Of a stretch of 64,000 nucleotides of DNA, positions 56,261 to 64,000 are shown in pieces. The translations under genes and the position numbers were made by a program. The stretch spans positions 1-64,000 of the forward strand of contig JAPONQ010000026.1 in NCBI GenBank assembly GCA_026713865.1. Direction: 5' to 3'. The DNA is from Chloroflexota bacterium. Its GTDB lineage: Bacteria > Chloroflexota > Dehalococcoidia > UBA2979. Position 1 is the stretch's first letter, and each line of letters begins with the position of its first letter. The notes under the pieces are model-generated. The model saw only the letters and a program-made list of their open reading frames with translations. It had not been told where the DNA came from and made no database searches.

Positions 56261-57367
56261 CTATCCTGCCCCGCCTGCCCCGCCTGCCCCGCCTGCCCCG
56301 CCCGCCCCGCCCGCCGCGAGCGGCGCGAAGGCGTCGATCGCGCGGTAGAGGTCCTCCTCGCTCTCGCGGGTTCGGCGCTCGCGCTCCTCCGGCGCCGCGT
56401 ACGAATCGTGGAGGGGGTAGAGGAGCAGCGTGTCGGCCCGCCCCTGGAAGCGCTCGCGTGCCATCGCCCGGAGCTCGGCCGGCGTCCCGATCAGACAGAC
56501 CTCCTCGGCCATGGCGTCGCTCACGATCGCCTCCATCTCCGATCCGTCGATCGGTGTGCGGGAGGCCTGGGCCCGTTCCCACCCCCCCCGGATGGCGTCG
56601 CGCTCGCGCGACCAGCCGTGCAGCTCCATGAAGCCGCCGTAGGCGCGCGTGGAGTAGTAGTTCGCGAGGTTGCGCTTCGCCCGGCGGTAGCCCTCCTCGC
56701 GCGTCGCCCCGTCGCCGACGACCCACACCATCGGCATCGCGCAGAGTTCGAACTCCCGCCGCCGCCGGCCGGCTCTCTCCAGGCCACGCGCGACCTCCGG
56801 CAGCACGACCTCCTCCATCCACCGCACGCTGTAGATGGGATGCCCGACGAGGCCGTCCGCCACCTCTCCCGCGACGCGCAGGTTCAGGCGGTTCACACCG
56901 GAGAAGTGGATGGGAGGCGCCGGGACCGCACGATGCCGCGCCCGCAGGCTGAAGCCGCCCGGGGGATCGGCGCTGTAGAACTCCCCCTCGTAGCGGCCCT
57001 CCGTCATCAGCGCGCGGATTGCCCGGATCATGTCGCGCGCCCGCGCTGCCGGCCGGGGGAGGTCGACCCCGGCCATCCGGCGCACCTGGCCCTTTGTCTG
57101 CGAGCCCAGGCCGAGCACGAAGCGGCCGCCCGACATCTCCTGCAGGGCGATCGCGGTGGAGGCGTGGAGGTACGGCGTGCCCTGGAACATGGGGATGATC
57201 CCGGTTCCGACGCGGATGCGCTCGGTCGCGTCGATCACGCGCATCGCACCGATGTAGAAGCCGCCGGTGGGGAAGAAGGCCGAGTCGAGACCGGCCCGCT
57301 CGGCGGCGCGCGCCAGCGGCACCATCTCCTGCGGCCGCGTCCCGACGATCTGTATCCCGATGCGCAT
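56261..57367 (-). CDS. LLM-class flavin (probably F420-dependent) oxidoreductase, paralogue 3
   Basis: A 368-residue LLM oxidoreductase. Shared blocks with the other two include DATERIRVGTGIIPMF, FVLGLGSQTKGQV, RDMIRAIRALM, IHFSGVNRLNLRVAGE and LCAMPMVWVVGDGATREEG. It ends in a Gly-Gly-Ala tail of about 16 residues encoded by 9-bp tandem repeats, absent from paralogues. The stop at 56261 is 11 bp from the convergent MFS stop. It follows the acyl-CoA dehydrogenase gene by 50 bp on one strand, so an operon is likely. Confidence 0.87.
   Translation of the reverse strand: MRIGIQIVGTRPQEMVPLARAAERAGLDSAFFPTGGFYIGAMRVIDATERIRVGTGIIPMFQGTPYLHASTAIALQEMSGGRFVLGLGSQTKGQVRRMAGVDLPRPAARARDMIRAIRALMTEGRYEGEFYSADPPGGFSLRARHRAVPAPPIHFSGVNRLNLRVAGEVADGLVGHPIYSVRWMEEVVLPEVARGLERAGRRRREFELCAMPMVWVVGDGATREEGYRRAKRNLANYYSTRAYGGFMELHGWSRERDAIRGGWERAQASRTPIDGSEMEAIVSDAMAEEVCLIGTPAELRAMARERFQGRADTLLLYPLHDSYAAPEERERRTRESEEDLYRAIDAFAPLAAGGAGGAGGAGGAGGAG
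56265..56318. repeat. 9-bp tandem repeat encoding a Gly/Ala tail
   Basis: About six copies of CTGCCCCGC-like units in direct repetition. On the minus strand they encode (Gly-Gly-Ala)n at the C-terminus of the LLM protein. The last copies carry CCGCCCCGC variants. Copy number probably varies by slippage. Confidence 0.8.
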
Positions 57368-57417
57368 CCGAGCGCGCTCCTCTCGCGCCCGAGGCGCGGA
57401 TCCGACCGCGGCCGCGC

Positions 57418-58644
57418 CTACCCGCGGGGCAGGCCCAGGCCGCGGGTCGCGATCACGTTGCGCTGGATCTCCGAGCTCCCGGCCCCGATGGTGGCGGGGA
57501 TGCTGCGCACGTAGTCATGAGTGAAGGCCGCCTCCATCGGCGAGAGCGGGTCCTCGGGGTCCCACAGGTTCGCGTAGAGCCCGAAGACCTTGATCCCGGT
57601 ACGGTCCATCCGCTGCCCCGCCTCCGATCCAAACATCTTGGCGACCGAGGCCTCGTAGTTGGGGACGCCCCCGCTCGCCTGGATCGTCACGATGCGCAGG
57701 GAGAAGCCGAGCATGACCTCGGCCTCGACGGCCCGCTCGGCCAGCTCCTGCCGCACGGAGTCGAGCTCGCTCAGGCGCGCACGCGGCCGACCCGCGCCGG
57801 TCGCGTGCGCGGCGAGCCGCGTGATCCGCCGGCGGAGCTCGATGGCGCCGGTGACGTTGGAGCGCTCGTTGTCCAGGAGCGTCATCGCCACGTACCAGCC
57901 GCGGTTCTCTTCGCCGACGATCTGGTCCGCCGGCACGCGCACGTTCTCGAAGAAGGTCTCGTTGATGTGATGGCCCCAGGCCGCGTCGATGAGCGGGCGC
58001 ACCGAGACGCCGGGCGCCTGCATCGAGGTCAGGAGGAGCGAGATGCCGCGGTGCTTCGGGGCCTCCGGGTCGGTTCTCACCAGGAGCGCGATCCACGACG
58101 CGTAATGGCCGAAGGACGTCCAGATCTTCTGTCCGTTCACGACGTACTCGTCGCCGTCGCGCACCGCGCGCGTCGTGAGGGAGGCGAGGTCGGATCCCGC
58201 ACCCGGCTCGGAGAAGCCCTGTGACCAGACTCCCTCGCCGCGCAGGATTGAGGGAAGGAATCGGCGCTTCTGCTCCTCGGTCCCGTGCACGATCAGGGTG
58301 GGACCCAGCATCGAGATGCCGACGTTGCTCCCTACCGGTGGCGCGCCGCCGGCCGCCATCTCGGCCTTGAGGATGTACTGCTCCATCGGCGAGAGGCCGC
58401 CGCCCCCGTACTCGGCGGGCCAGTGGGCCGCCACCCAGCCCCGGCGCGCGACGGCGTCGAACCACGCGTTCGCGGCCTCGCGCCGGACGGAGTCGCCGGA
58501 GGTGGAGTCCGTCTGCCACGGAAACGAGTCCTCGCGGAGGTCGTGCGCCGACCGCTCTTGGTAGAAGTCGGGGAGCTCCTCCTCGATCAGGCGGCGGACC
58601 TCGGTGCGGAAGCTTCCCTGCTCGGCGGTATCGTCCCAGTCCAT
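57418..58644 (-). CDS. acyl-CoA dehydrogenase family protein, paralogue 2
   Basis: A 408-residue acyl-CoA dehydrogenase closely related to the one at 7243-8472: MDWDDTAEQGSFR at the start, WPAEYGGGGLSPMEQY, SQGFSEPGAGSDLASLTTRA, VNGQKIWTSFGHYASW, and NVIATRGLGLPRG at the end. The C-terminal motif reads AGSSEIQRN, so the medium-chain-type glutamate before it is absent here too. The probable reaction is alpha-beta dehydrogenation of an acyl-CoA. It heads a minus-strand operon with LLM paralogue 3 and diverges (155 bp) from the enoyl-CoA hydratase gene. Confidence 0.92.
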   Translation of the reverse strand: MDWDDTAEQGSFRTEVRRLIEEELPDFYQERSAHDLREDSFPWQTDSTSGDSVRREAANAWFDAVARRGWVAAHWPAEYGGGGLSPMEQYILKAEMAAGGAPPVGSNVGISMLGPTLIVHGTEEQKRRFLPSILRGEGVWSQGFSEPGAGSDLASLTTRAVRDGDEYVVNGQKIWTSFGHYASWIALLVRTDPEAPKHRGISLLLTSMQAPGVSVRPLIDAAWGHHINETFFENVRVPADQIVGEENRGWYVAMTLLDNERSNVTGAIELRRRITRLAAHATGAGRPRARLSELDSVRQELAERAVEAEVMLGFSLRIVTIQASGGVPNYEASVAKMFGSEAGQRMDRTGIKVFGLYANLWDPEDPLSPMEAAFTHDYVRSIPATIGAGSSEIQRNVIATRGLGLPRG

Positions 58645-58711
58645 CTCTCGCTCCCGGGTGTCGCGTCGCGGTGCCGCGGCGCCGGCCGGCGCCGTCCCGC
58701 GCCCACGCGGG

Positions 58712-58717
58712 AATATA
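58712..58717 (-). promoter_or_regulatory. candidate -10 box (TATATT)
   Basis: An AT-rich hexamer in an otherwise GC-rich gap on the minus strand, 67 bp before the acyl-CoA dehydrogenase ATG. A plus-strand TACGCT at 58761-58766 could serve the opposite gene. Confidence 0.35.
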
Positions 58718-58799
58718 ACGTGCGACGAAGGTCCCGGTCGCCGGGGGCGGTCCGGGGATCTACGCTGGGGGCCCGGGGCGGATCGCCAGGAGGATGCCC

Positions 58800-59582
58800 G
58801 TGGCCTACGAGTTCGCGATCTACGAGAAGCGACCCGACAAGCACCTTGCCGTGATCACGATGAACCGGCCCGAGGTGATGAATGCCCTCCACCTGCCGGC
58901 CACGCTCGAGCTCACCGCGATATGGGACGACTTCGCCGCCGATCCCGACCTCTGGGTCGCGATCCTCACCGGAGCGGGCGAGCGCGCGTTCTCGGCGGGA
59001 AACGACCTGAAGTACCGGCCCGCCCCCGACGATCCGCCGCGCCCGCCGACGGGGTGGGGAGGGCTCCTGACGCGCTTCGATCTCTACAAGCCGACGATCG
59101 CGGCCATCAATGGCTGGGCGATGGGCGGGGGTCTTGAGATCGCGCTCGCCTGCGACATCATCGTCGCCGCGGAGACGGCACGGCTGGGCATGCCGGAGGT
59201 GCGCGTCGGCGGCGCTCCCAGCGAGAGCGGCGGCGCGCACCGGCTGCCGCGCCAGATCCCCTCGCGCATCGCGATGGCGATGCTGCTCACCGGGCGCCCG
59301 ATCGCGGCCGCCGAGGCGTACCGCGTCGGTCTCGTCAACGAGGTCGTGCCGGCCGACCAGCTGATGGCGGCGGCGGAGCGCTGGGCGGCCGCGATCGCGG
59401 AGGCGTCACCGCTCGCCGTGCGCGCGGTCAAGGAGGCTGCACTCTCGGGCGCGGACCTGCCCCTGGAGACGGCCATGGCGGTCGATTACCCGGGGATCGA
59501 CAGGTTGCGCGAGTCGATCGACCGCGAGGAGGGGCGGAGGGCCTTCCGCGAGAAGCGCGAGCCGCAGTGGTCGGGAAGGTAG
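58800..59582 (+). CDS. enoyl-CoA hydratase/isomerase family protein
   Basis: A 260-residue crotonase-fold protein. VITMNRPEVMNAL, the oxyanion segment GERAFSAGNDLKYRP, and AAINGWAMGGGLEIALACDIIVA are clear. The catalytic region reads GMPEVRVGGAPSESGGAHRLPRQIP, with one of the two classical glutamates replaced, so hydratase versus isomerase activity is uncertain. AGGAGG at 58788-58793 touches ATG 58794 directly, so the GTG at 58800, six bases away, is the better start. It is followed by the fused CoA-transferase gene (60 bp). Confidence 0.87.
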   Translation: MAYEFAIYEKRPDKHLAVITMNRPEVMNALHLPATLELTAIWDDFAADPDLWVAILTGAGERAFSAGNDLKYRPAPDDPPRPPTGWGGLLTRFDLYKPTIAAINGWAMGGGLEIALACDIIVAAETARLGMPEVRVGGAPSESGGAHRLPRQIPSRIAMAMLLTGRPIAAAEAYRVGLVNEVVPADQLMAAAERWAAAIAEASPLAVRAVKEAALSGADLPLETAMAVDYPGIDRLRESIDREEGRRAFREKREPQWSGR

Positions 59583-59608
59583 CCGGCGCGTCGGTGCGGT
59601 GCGTCGGA

Positions 59609-59614
59609 TATCAT
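59609..59614 (+). promoter_or_regulatory. candidate -10 box (TATCAT)
   Basis: Lies 28 bp before the fused CoA-transferase GTG. A small hairpin (CCCCA-CGG-TGGGG, 59620-59632) sits between it and the ribosome binding site. Confidence 0.3.
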
Positions 59615-59642
59615 TCGTTCCCCACGGTGGGGAGGGGGTGAC

Positions 59643-62090
59643 GTGTCGCTGCTGGGCGGCCTTCGCGTCATCGACCTGTCGAGCGGGCAGGCCGGCGGGA
59701 TCGCCACGATGGTGCTGGCCGACTTCGGCGCCGACGTCATCAAGGTCGAGCGCCCGGGCGGCGACCCGACACGTCGGGAGCCGGCCGCCCCGATGTGGCT
59801 GCGCGGCAAGCGCAGCATCGTGCTCGACCTCGACGAGGCGCCGGCGCGCAAGCGCCTCGCCGATCTCGCCGCCTCCGCCGACGTCGTGCTCGCGAGCTAT
59901 CGTCCCGGCGTCGCCGCGCGCCTCGGCGCGGATTACGAGACGCTCGGCACCGGCAACCCCTCTCTCATCTACTGCTCAATCACCGGCTTCGATCCGACCG
60001 GGCCCTACGCGCGATACCGCGGCTACGAGTCGGTGGTCGCGGCGAAGAGCGGCCGCATGCTGATGTTCGAGGGGCAGGTCGACCGCGATGGCCCGGCGTA
60101 TGCCTCCGTCCCCGTCGGGACGCACGTGGCGGCCCAGTCGGCGATCACCGCGGTGATGGCGGCACTCCTGGCCCGGGAGCGGGACGGGAGCGGGCAGCTG
60201 GTGGAGACCAGCCTGCTGCGCGGCATGGTCCCGTTCGAGATGGCGGGGTTGCTCTACTGGCAGCTCCACCGCCGGGATCCGGACTCCTTCCCCGCCCTCG
60301 GCGGGAGGACGTTCGGAGGCCCGCCGCGCGTCGGCTTTGATCCGTACCCGGCGCGCGACGGTACGTGGCTGCAGTTCGCGTGCATCGTCGAGCACCTCTT
60401 CGACTCGCTGATCGCCGCGCTCGGCCTGACCGAGGAGCGCCGCCGGCTCGGCCTCGGCGGCGCACCGGCGGATCTCGACGCCGGGCGGCTCGAGCGGCTG
60501 CGCGAGCTCGTCGCGGCACGCATCGCCGAGCGTGACGCCGGCGACTGGATGAAGCTCTTCGTCGCGGACGGGAACGTCGCGGCCGATCCCTGGCTGACCA
60601 CGCAGGAGGCCCTCGATCACCCGCAGATCGTGCATAACGGGGAGGTGGTCACGCTCCGCTCGCCCCGGCTGGGAGAGACGCGGCAGCTCGGCCCCCTCGC
60701 GTCCATGCCGGCGACTCCCGCCGCCCCCGCCGCGTGGCACGCGCTCCCCGGCGAGCACCAGGACGCGGACTGGCGGGAGCGGCCGCCGGCCGCCCCCCGC
60801 GCCCCGGCCGTGCAGGCCCGCTCTGCCCCGCCCCTGGACGGGGTGACGGTGCTGGAGTTCGCCTCGGTCGTCGCCGTGCCCTTCGCCACGACGGTGCTCG
60901 CCGATCTCGGTGCGCGCGTGATCAAGGTCGAGCCGGTGGAGGGCGACAGTTTCCGGGCGAGCGGGAGTCCCGGTGCCGGGAGCTCGCGGGGGCTCGGCTC
61001 GCTCAAGACGACCGCCGGCAAGGAGAGCATCTGCGTGAACCTGAAGTCACCGGAGGGGCGGCAGATAGTTGCCGGCCTCGTGGAGCTCGCGGATGTGCTC
61101 GTGCACAATTTCCGCCCCGGTGCCCCCGAGCGCCTCGGCATCGGCTACGAGCAGCTGGCGTCCCGGCATCCGCGTCTCATCTATCTCTCGGCGATGGGCT
61201 ACGGGACGGACGGTCCCCATGCGCACCGTCCCACGGCTCATCCCGGACCGGGGGCACTCCTCGGGGGTGCGCACGCGCAGGCCGGAGGTCGCCTCCCGGC
61301 GCCGCGGGATCTCGAGGAGCTGCGCCTGGCCAACGGGCGGCTGATGCAGGCGAACGAGTTCAGCCCGGACCTCAACGCGGGCGCCGTCGTGGCATCGGCG
61401 GCGCTGCTCGGGCTCTACGGGCTCAGGACGCGCGGGGTCGGGCAGCACATCCGCGTGACGATGCTCGGCGCCAACGCCTACGCCAATGCCGATGACTTCG
61501 TCTCCTACGCCGGGAAGGCGCCTCGCCCGTTGCCCGATCCCGAGCTGCTCGGCCTCTCGGCCCTGCACCGCCTCTACCGAAGCGGCGGGACGCGCGAGGA
61601 GGGAGGTGCGTGGCTCTTCCTCGCCTGTCCGACGGAAGGCGAGTGGCAGGCGCTCGCCAGCACTCCCGGCTTCGAGCACATCGCCTCCGATCCGCGCTTT
61701 GCGAGCGCGGAAGACCGCCGGCGGCACGACGGGGACCTCGCCGTCGCGCTGGCCGCCGTCTTCGCGACGAGGAGCGCGGAGGAGTGGGAGGCGGAGCTGT
61801 GCGGGCGCGACGTGGCCTGCGTGCGCGCGGACGGTGGCACGCCGGGTCTCTTCTGGGAGAGCGACACGCATGTCGGCGCCGCCGGACTGACCGTGGAGGC
61901 GAGGCACCCGCGCTGGGGACGGTACCGCCGCTACCCTCCGCTCCAGCACCTCGCCCGCACCCCGGAGCGGCCTCGGGGAGGCGTTCTGGGCGGCCAGCAC
62001 GCCCGGGCGCTGCTCCGTGAACTCGGGTGGGAGTCCGGCGCCGTCGACGCGCTCTTCGACCGGGGCGTCGTCACCGAACTCGACCGCTAG
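59643..62090 (+). CDS. fused double CaiB/BaiF (family III) CoA-transferase
   Basis: An 815-residue tandem CoA-transferase. Domain one covers about 1-370 (GGLRVIDLSSGQAGGIAT) and domain two about 395-800 (GVTVLEFASVVAVPFAT), with an Ala/Pro-rich linker. By counting back 25 residues from GSGQ and GVGQ, the catalytic-aspartate position is Thr160 in domain one and Asp576 (SPDLNAG) in domain two. Only the second half should form the aspartyl-CoA intermediate. Layout and asymmetry repeat those of 4754-7216, though the halves differ in sequence. GTG 59643 has GGAGGGGG upstream. It follows an enoyl-CoA hydratase gene and converges on the binding-protein gene (19 bp). Confidence 0.92.
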   Translation: MSLLGGLRVIDLSSGQAGGIATMVLADFGADVIKVERPGGDPTRREPAAPMWLRGKRSIVLDLDEAPARKRLADLAASADVVLASYRPGVAARLGADYETLGTGNPSLIYCSITGFDPTGPYARYRGYESVVAAKSGRMLMFEGQVDRDGPAYASVPVGTHVAAQSAITAVMAALLARERDGSGQLVETSLLRGMVPFEMAGLLYWQLHRRDPDSFPALGGRTFGGPPRVGFDPYPARDGTWLQFACIVEHLFDSLIAALGLTEERRRLGLGGAPADLDAGRLERLRELVAARIAERDAGDWMKLFVADGNVAADPWLTTQEALDHPQIVHNGEVVTLRSPRLGETRQLGPLASMPATPAAPAAWHALPGEHQDADWRERPPAAPRAPAVQARSAPPLDGVTVLEFASVVAVPFATTVLADLGARVIKVEPVEGDSFRASGSPGAGSSRGLGSLKTTAGKESICVNLKSPEGRQIVAGLVELADVLVHNFRPGAPERLGIGYEQLASRHPRLIYLSAMGYGTDGPHAHRPTAHPGPGALLGGAHAQAGGRLPAPRDLEELRLANGRLMQANEFSPDLNAGAVVASAALLGLYGLRTRGVGQHIRVTMLGANAYANADDFVSYAGKAPRPLPDPELLGLSALHRLYRSGGTREEGGAWLFLACPTEGEWQALASTPGFEHIASDPRFASAEDRRRHDGDLAVALAAVFATRSAEEWEAELCGRDVACVRADGGTPGLFWESDTHVGAAGLTVEARHPRWGRYRRYPPLQHLARTPERPRGGVLGGQHARALLRELGWESGAVDALFDRGVVTELDR

Positions 62091-62109
62091 GCCGGCCCGC
62101 GGGATCCGC

Positions 62110-63633
62110 TCAGGCGCCGAGGACGGCGCGCGTGCCCGACCAGATGGCGGCGCGTGTCCCGAGACACTCGGCGCCGCGGCCCCACGGGCTCAGACGCGTG
62201 TCGAAGGCCATGCCGGTCTCGACCTCGGCCACGTGGACGCACGGAGCGAACTCGAGCAGCTCCCGCTGCACGTCGAGGTAGGCGCGCGGCTGCTGCTCGG
62301 CGGGCGCCCCGCGTACCTCCTTCAGGCGCTCGGTCCAGCGGCGATCGCGGAACCAGAGTGGATCGCGCAGGCCGGCCGGGGAATCGTAGTCGTGGCCGAG
62401 TTCATACGCCGGCTCGTTGACTGCGTGGCTGCACTCGTTCTTGAACCACATCGGCGCTGCGACGGTGTCGGGCGGCGGGCGGAGCAGCCTCACCTCGGCG
62501 TTCACGCCGACGGCCGCGAGCGCCGGCCGCACGACCTCGGCGAATCGCAGTGACTCCGGCGTCGGGTCGATGTAGAGCTCGGTCTCGACGCCCTGGGGAT
62601 AGCCGCTCGCGGCGACGAGGCGCCTCGCCGCGTGCCCGTCGGTCTCGTAGCGCCCGAGGCCCGCAGCGTGGTGGAGGGTCGAGCTGCTCACCGGGCCGTA
62701 GCTGCGACGACCGTGCCCGCCGTAGACGTCGCGCAGGATCCGCTCGTAGGGGAGCGCGAACCGCACGGCCTGCCGGAGCCGCTGGTCGTCGAAGGGCGGC
62801 TCGCGGAAGTTGAACTCCAGCGTGGAGTGGTTGTAGCGAACGCGCCGGAGCTCCACTCCCGGCCGCCCCGAGAAGCGCGCCAGCTCCTCGGGGTAGAGCC
62901 CGAACAGGGCGTTGACGTCGCCACTCTCGAAGAGCGCGAGCGCCTGCTCGCGGCTCTCGACGCCGACCTGTGCGATGGCGTCGAGTCCGGGTCGTCCCGC
63001 CCAGTAGTCCTCGTGGGCGCGGAGCTCGACTACTCCCTCCGCCTGCGCCGCGAGGACGAAGGCACCGAAGCCGGCTGCGTGCCGCTCGATCCAGCCACGG
63101 GCCCAGGGATCCTCGTCGGAGGCGTGCCGTCGCGCCTCCTCGGCGTCCACCACCAGGTTGGAGGGGAAGACGAGGTAGGAGGCGAACTGGGGGTTGGGGC
63201 GGGCGAGATGGAAGTCGACCGTGTAGCGGTCCGCGGCGACGATCGCCTCGGGGCCGGGCAGCCCGCCGATGCGCCGCAACCTCCATCGCCCCAGCGCCCG
63301 GAGCTCGAGGGAGCGCGCGAGGCCCCAGCGCACATCCTCCGAGGTGAGCTCGTTCCCGGCAGCGCTCCGCACGCCGCGTCGGATCGAGAGGCGCCAGCGG
63401 AGCGCGTCCGGGGAGCCCTCCCAGCGCGTCGCCAGCCGCGGCTCCGGATCGCCGGGGAGAGGGCTCCAGACACCGTCCGCGTCGGTCCCGATCCTCGGGA
63501 AGGCGAGCGGCTCCCACGTCAGGTGCTGCGTCGGGTTGTAGGTCACGCGGTGGGAGTCGTTGTCCCAGCCCTCGCCGGTGACGGGACGGGCGACGGGAAA
63601 GACCAGAGTCCGGGGCGACGGGGAGAGCGACAT
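62110..63633 (-). CDS. family 5 extracellular-solute-binding-like protein without signal peptide
   Basis: A 507-residue protein with the fold pattern of dipeptide/nickel ABC binding proteins: LRWRLSIRRGVRSAAGNELTSEDV (domain landmark, two parts), VDFHLARPNPQFASYL, FNFREPPFDDQRLRQAV. Unlike secreted members it has no signal peptide or lipobox; ATG 63633 follows a GGAGGAGGAAA and the domain begins within 20 residues. It may act inside the cell or the start could be wrong, although no upstream hydrophobic segment is apparent. No permease genes are adjacent. Function unknown. Confidence 0.8.
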   Translation of the reverse strand: MSLSPSPRTLVFPVARPVTGEGWDNDSHRVTYNPTQHLTWEPLAFPRIGTDADGVWSPLPGDPEPRLATRWEGSPDALRWRLSIRRGVRSAAGNELTSEDVRWGLARSLELRALGRWRLRRIGGLPGPEAIVAADRYTVDFHLARPNPQFASYLVFPSNLVVDAEEARRHASDEDPWARGWIERHAAGFGAFVLAAQAEGVVELRAHEDYWAGRPGLDAIAQVGVESREQALALFESGDVNALFGLYPEELARFSGRPGVELRRVRYNHSTLEFNFREPPFDDQRLRQAVRFALPYERILRDVYGGHGRRSYGPVSSSTLHHAAGLGRYETDGHAARRLVAASGYPQGVETELYIDPTPESLRFAEVVRPALAAVGVNAEVRLLRPPPDTVAAPMWFKNECSHAVNEPAYELGHDYDSPAGLRDPLWFRDRRWTERLKEVRGAPAEQQPRAYLDVQRELLEFAPCVHVAEVETGMAFDTRLSPWGRGAECLGTRAAIWSGTRAVLGA

Positions 63634-63671
63634 GCCCGTTTCCTCCTCCGCGCGCCGGCGTCTCGACACGG

Positions 63672-63677
63672 TACAGT
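63672..63677 (+). promoter_or_regulatory. candidate -10 box (TACAGT)
   Basis: Lies 16 bp before the ATG at 63694 (10 bp before GTG 63688), in the 60-bp divergent gap to the family-5 binding-protein gene. Confidence 0.3.
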
Positions 63678-63693
63678 GCCGGGGGCGGTGCCG

Positions 63694-64000
63694 ATGGTGC
63701 GGGCGAGCAAATCCGGGGATCCCGGCGCCGGACCCCCGTTCGCGGGGCTGCGGATCGTGGAGCTCGGCGGGGCGGTGCCCTCGACCGCCGCGACGAAGCG
63801 CTTCTCCGATCTCGGTGCGGACGTGGTCAAGGTGGAGCCGCCCGCCGGCGCTCCCGTGCGACGCCTGCGTCCGTTCCCGGAGGACAGGCCGCAGCTCGAC
63901 GGCGGCGCCTTCCACGTCGCCCTCGATACCGGCAAGCGCTCGCTGCTGCTCGACGTCGACAGCGCCTCCGGGCGGGAGGTGATCGGGCGGCTCGCCGCAA
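63694..64000 (+). CDS. CaiB/BaiF CoA-transferase, N-terminal part, cut by window edge
   Basis: The first 102 codons are present and the frame is still open at the edge. It reads FAGLRIVELGGAVPSTAATK, DLGADVVKVEPPAG, PFPEDRPQLDGGAFHVALDTGKRSLLLD (landmarks). This resembles the aspartate-less chain at 51419-52579 more than the other CoA-transferases here, including the PFPEDRP and DTGKRS blocks. The catalytic-aspartate position lies beyond the edge. ATG 63694 is preceded by GGGGG; GTG 63688 is an alternative. Confidence 0.88.
   Translation, partial: MVRASKSGDPGAGPPFAGLRIVELGGAVPSTAATKRFSDLGADVVKVEPPAGAPVRRLRPFPEDRPQLDGGAFHVALDTGKRSLLLDVDSASGREVIGRLAA

Noticed and set aside
56265-56318. CRISPR-like repeat
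   Set aside because: Units are 9 bp, contiguous, without spacers, and encode a protein tail.

Overview
This is a very GC-rich (roughly 70 percent or more by eye), gene-dense bacterial chromosome segment. I count about 50 protein genes. No gap exceeds about 220 bases, and starts are often GTG. Many neighbours overlap by ATGA or GTGA, and convergent pairs often abut or overlap. I saw no tRNA, rRNA, CRISPR array, insertion sequence, integrase or phage gene. Several features suggest a high-GC, probably aerobic lineage such as Actinomycetota (for example Thermoleophilia-like) or Chloroflexota: three luciferase-like (LLM) F420/FMN-type oxidoreductases, many CaiB/BaiF CoA-transferases, a transaldolase/phosphoglucose isomerase fusion, a large Lhr helicase, a DUF2277 protein and TANNNT -10 boxes with apparently leaderless starts. 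The sequence alone does not settle the phylum.

Layout. 1-8.5 kb is a catabolic cluster. On the minus strand it has enoyl-CoA hydratase, hydantoinase and an isochorismatase-type amidohydrolase cut by the window edge. On the plus strand it has a metal amidohydrolase and an LLM oxidoreductase. A minus-strand acyl-CoA dehydrogenase plus an 820-residue fused double CoA-transferase closes it. 8.6-10.2 kb holds a PLP histidine decarboxylase followed by a double-ACT protein. 10.4-21 kb holds PutA, a YibE/F-type membrane protein, a YHS protein, a DUF255 thioredoxin-fold protein, a frameshifted alpha/beta hydrolase, a heme-monooxygenase-like protein, RNase D, a VOC protein and a YjbQ protein. 21-30 kb holds Lhr, a ROK sugar kinase, GlgC and the trehalose pair OtsB/OtsA. 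30.2-38 kb is a complete pentose-phosphate operon in the order tkt, tal-pgi, gnd, zwf, pgl (minus strand).

38-48.6 kb holds an M16 peptidase pair, a flavin-reductase-like protein, an L-2-hydroxyglutarate-oxidase-like protein, an orphan periplasmic binding protein, an aminotransferase, a trans-aconitate methyltransferase-like protein, a nitrilase-superfamily protein, DUF2277 and a sugar epimerase. 48.7-64 kb is a second catabolic cluster paralogous to the first. It has a split CoA-transferase gene pair, two LLM oxidoreductases, a FAS1-like/MaoC hydratase, an MFS transporter, an acyl-CoA dehydrogenase, an enoyl-CoA hydratase, an 815-residue fused CoA-transferase, a signal-less family-5 binding protein and the start of another CoA-transferase.

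The most unusual signal is the CoA-transferase set. In both fused proteins the N-terminal half has lost the family III catalytic Asp (Glu180 and Thr160) while the C-terminal half keeps it (Asp577 and Asp576). The unfused pair at 50.2-52.6 kb repeats this: the first gene has Thr166 and the second has Asp178. This looks like a heteromeric CoA-transferase with one catalytic and one degenerate partner, present in both fused and split forms. It recurs beside LLM oxidoreductases and acyl-CoA dehydrogenases and may belong to an undescribed CoA-thioester degradation pathway.
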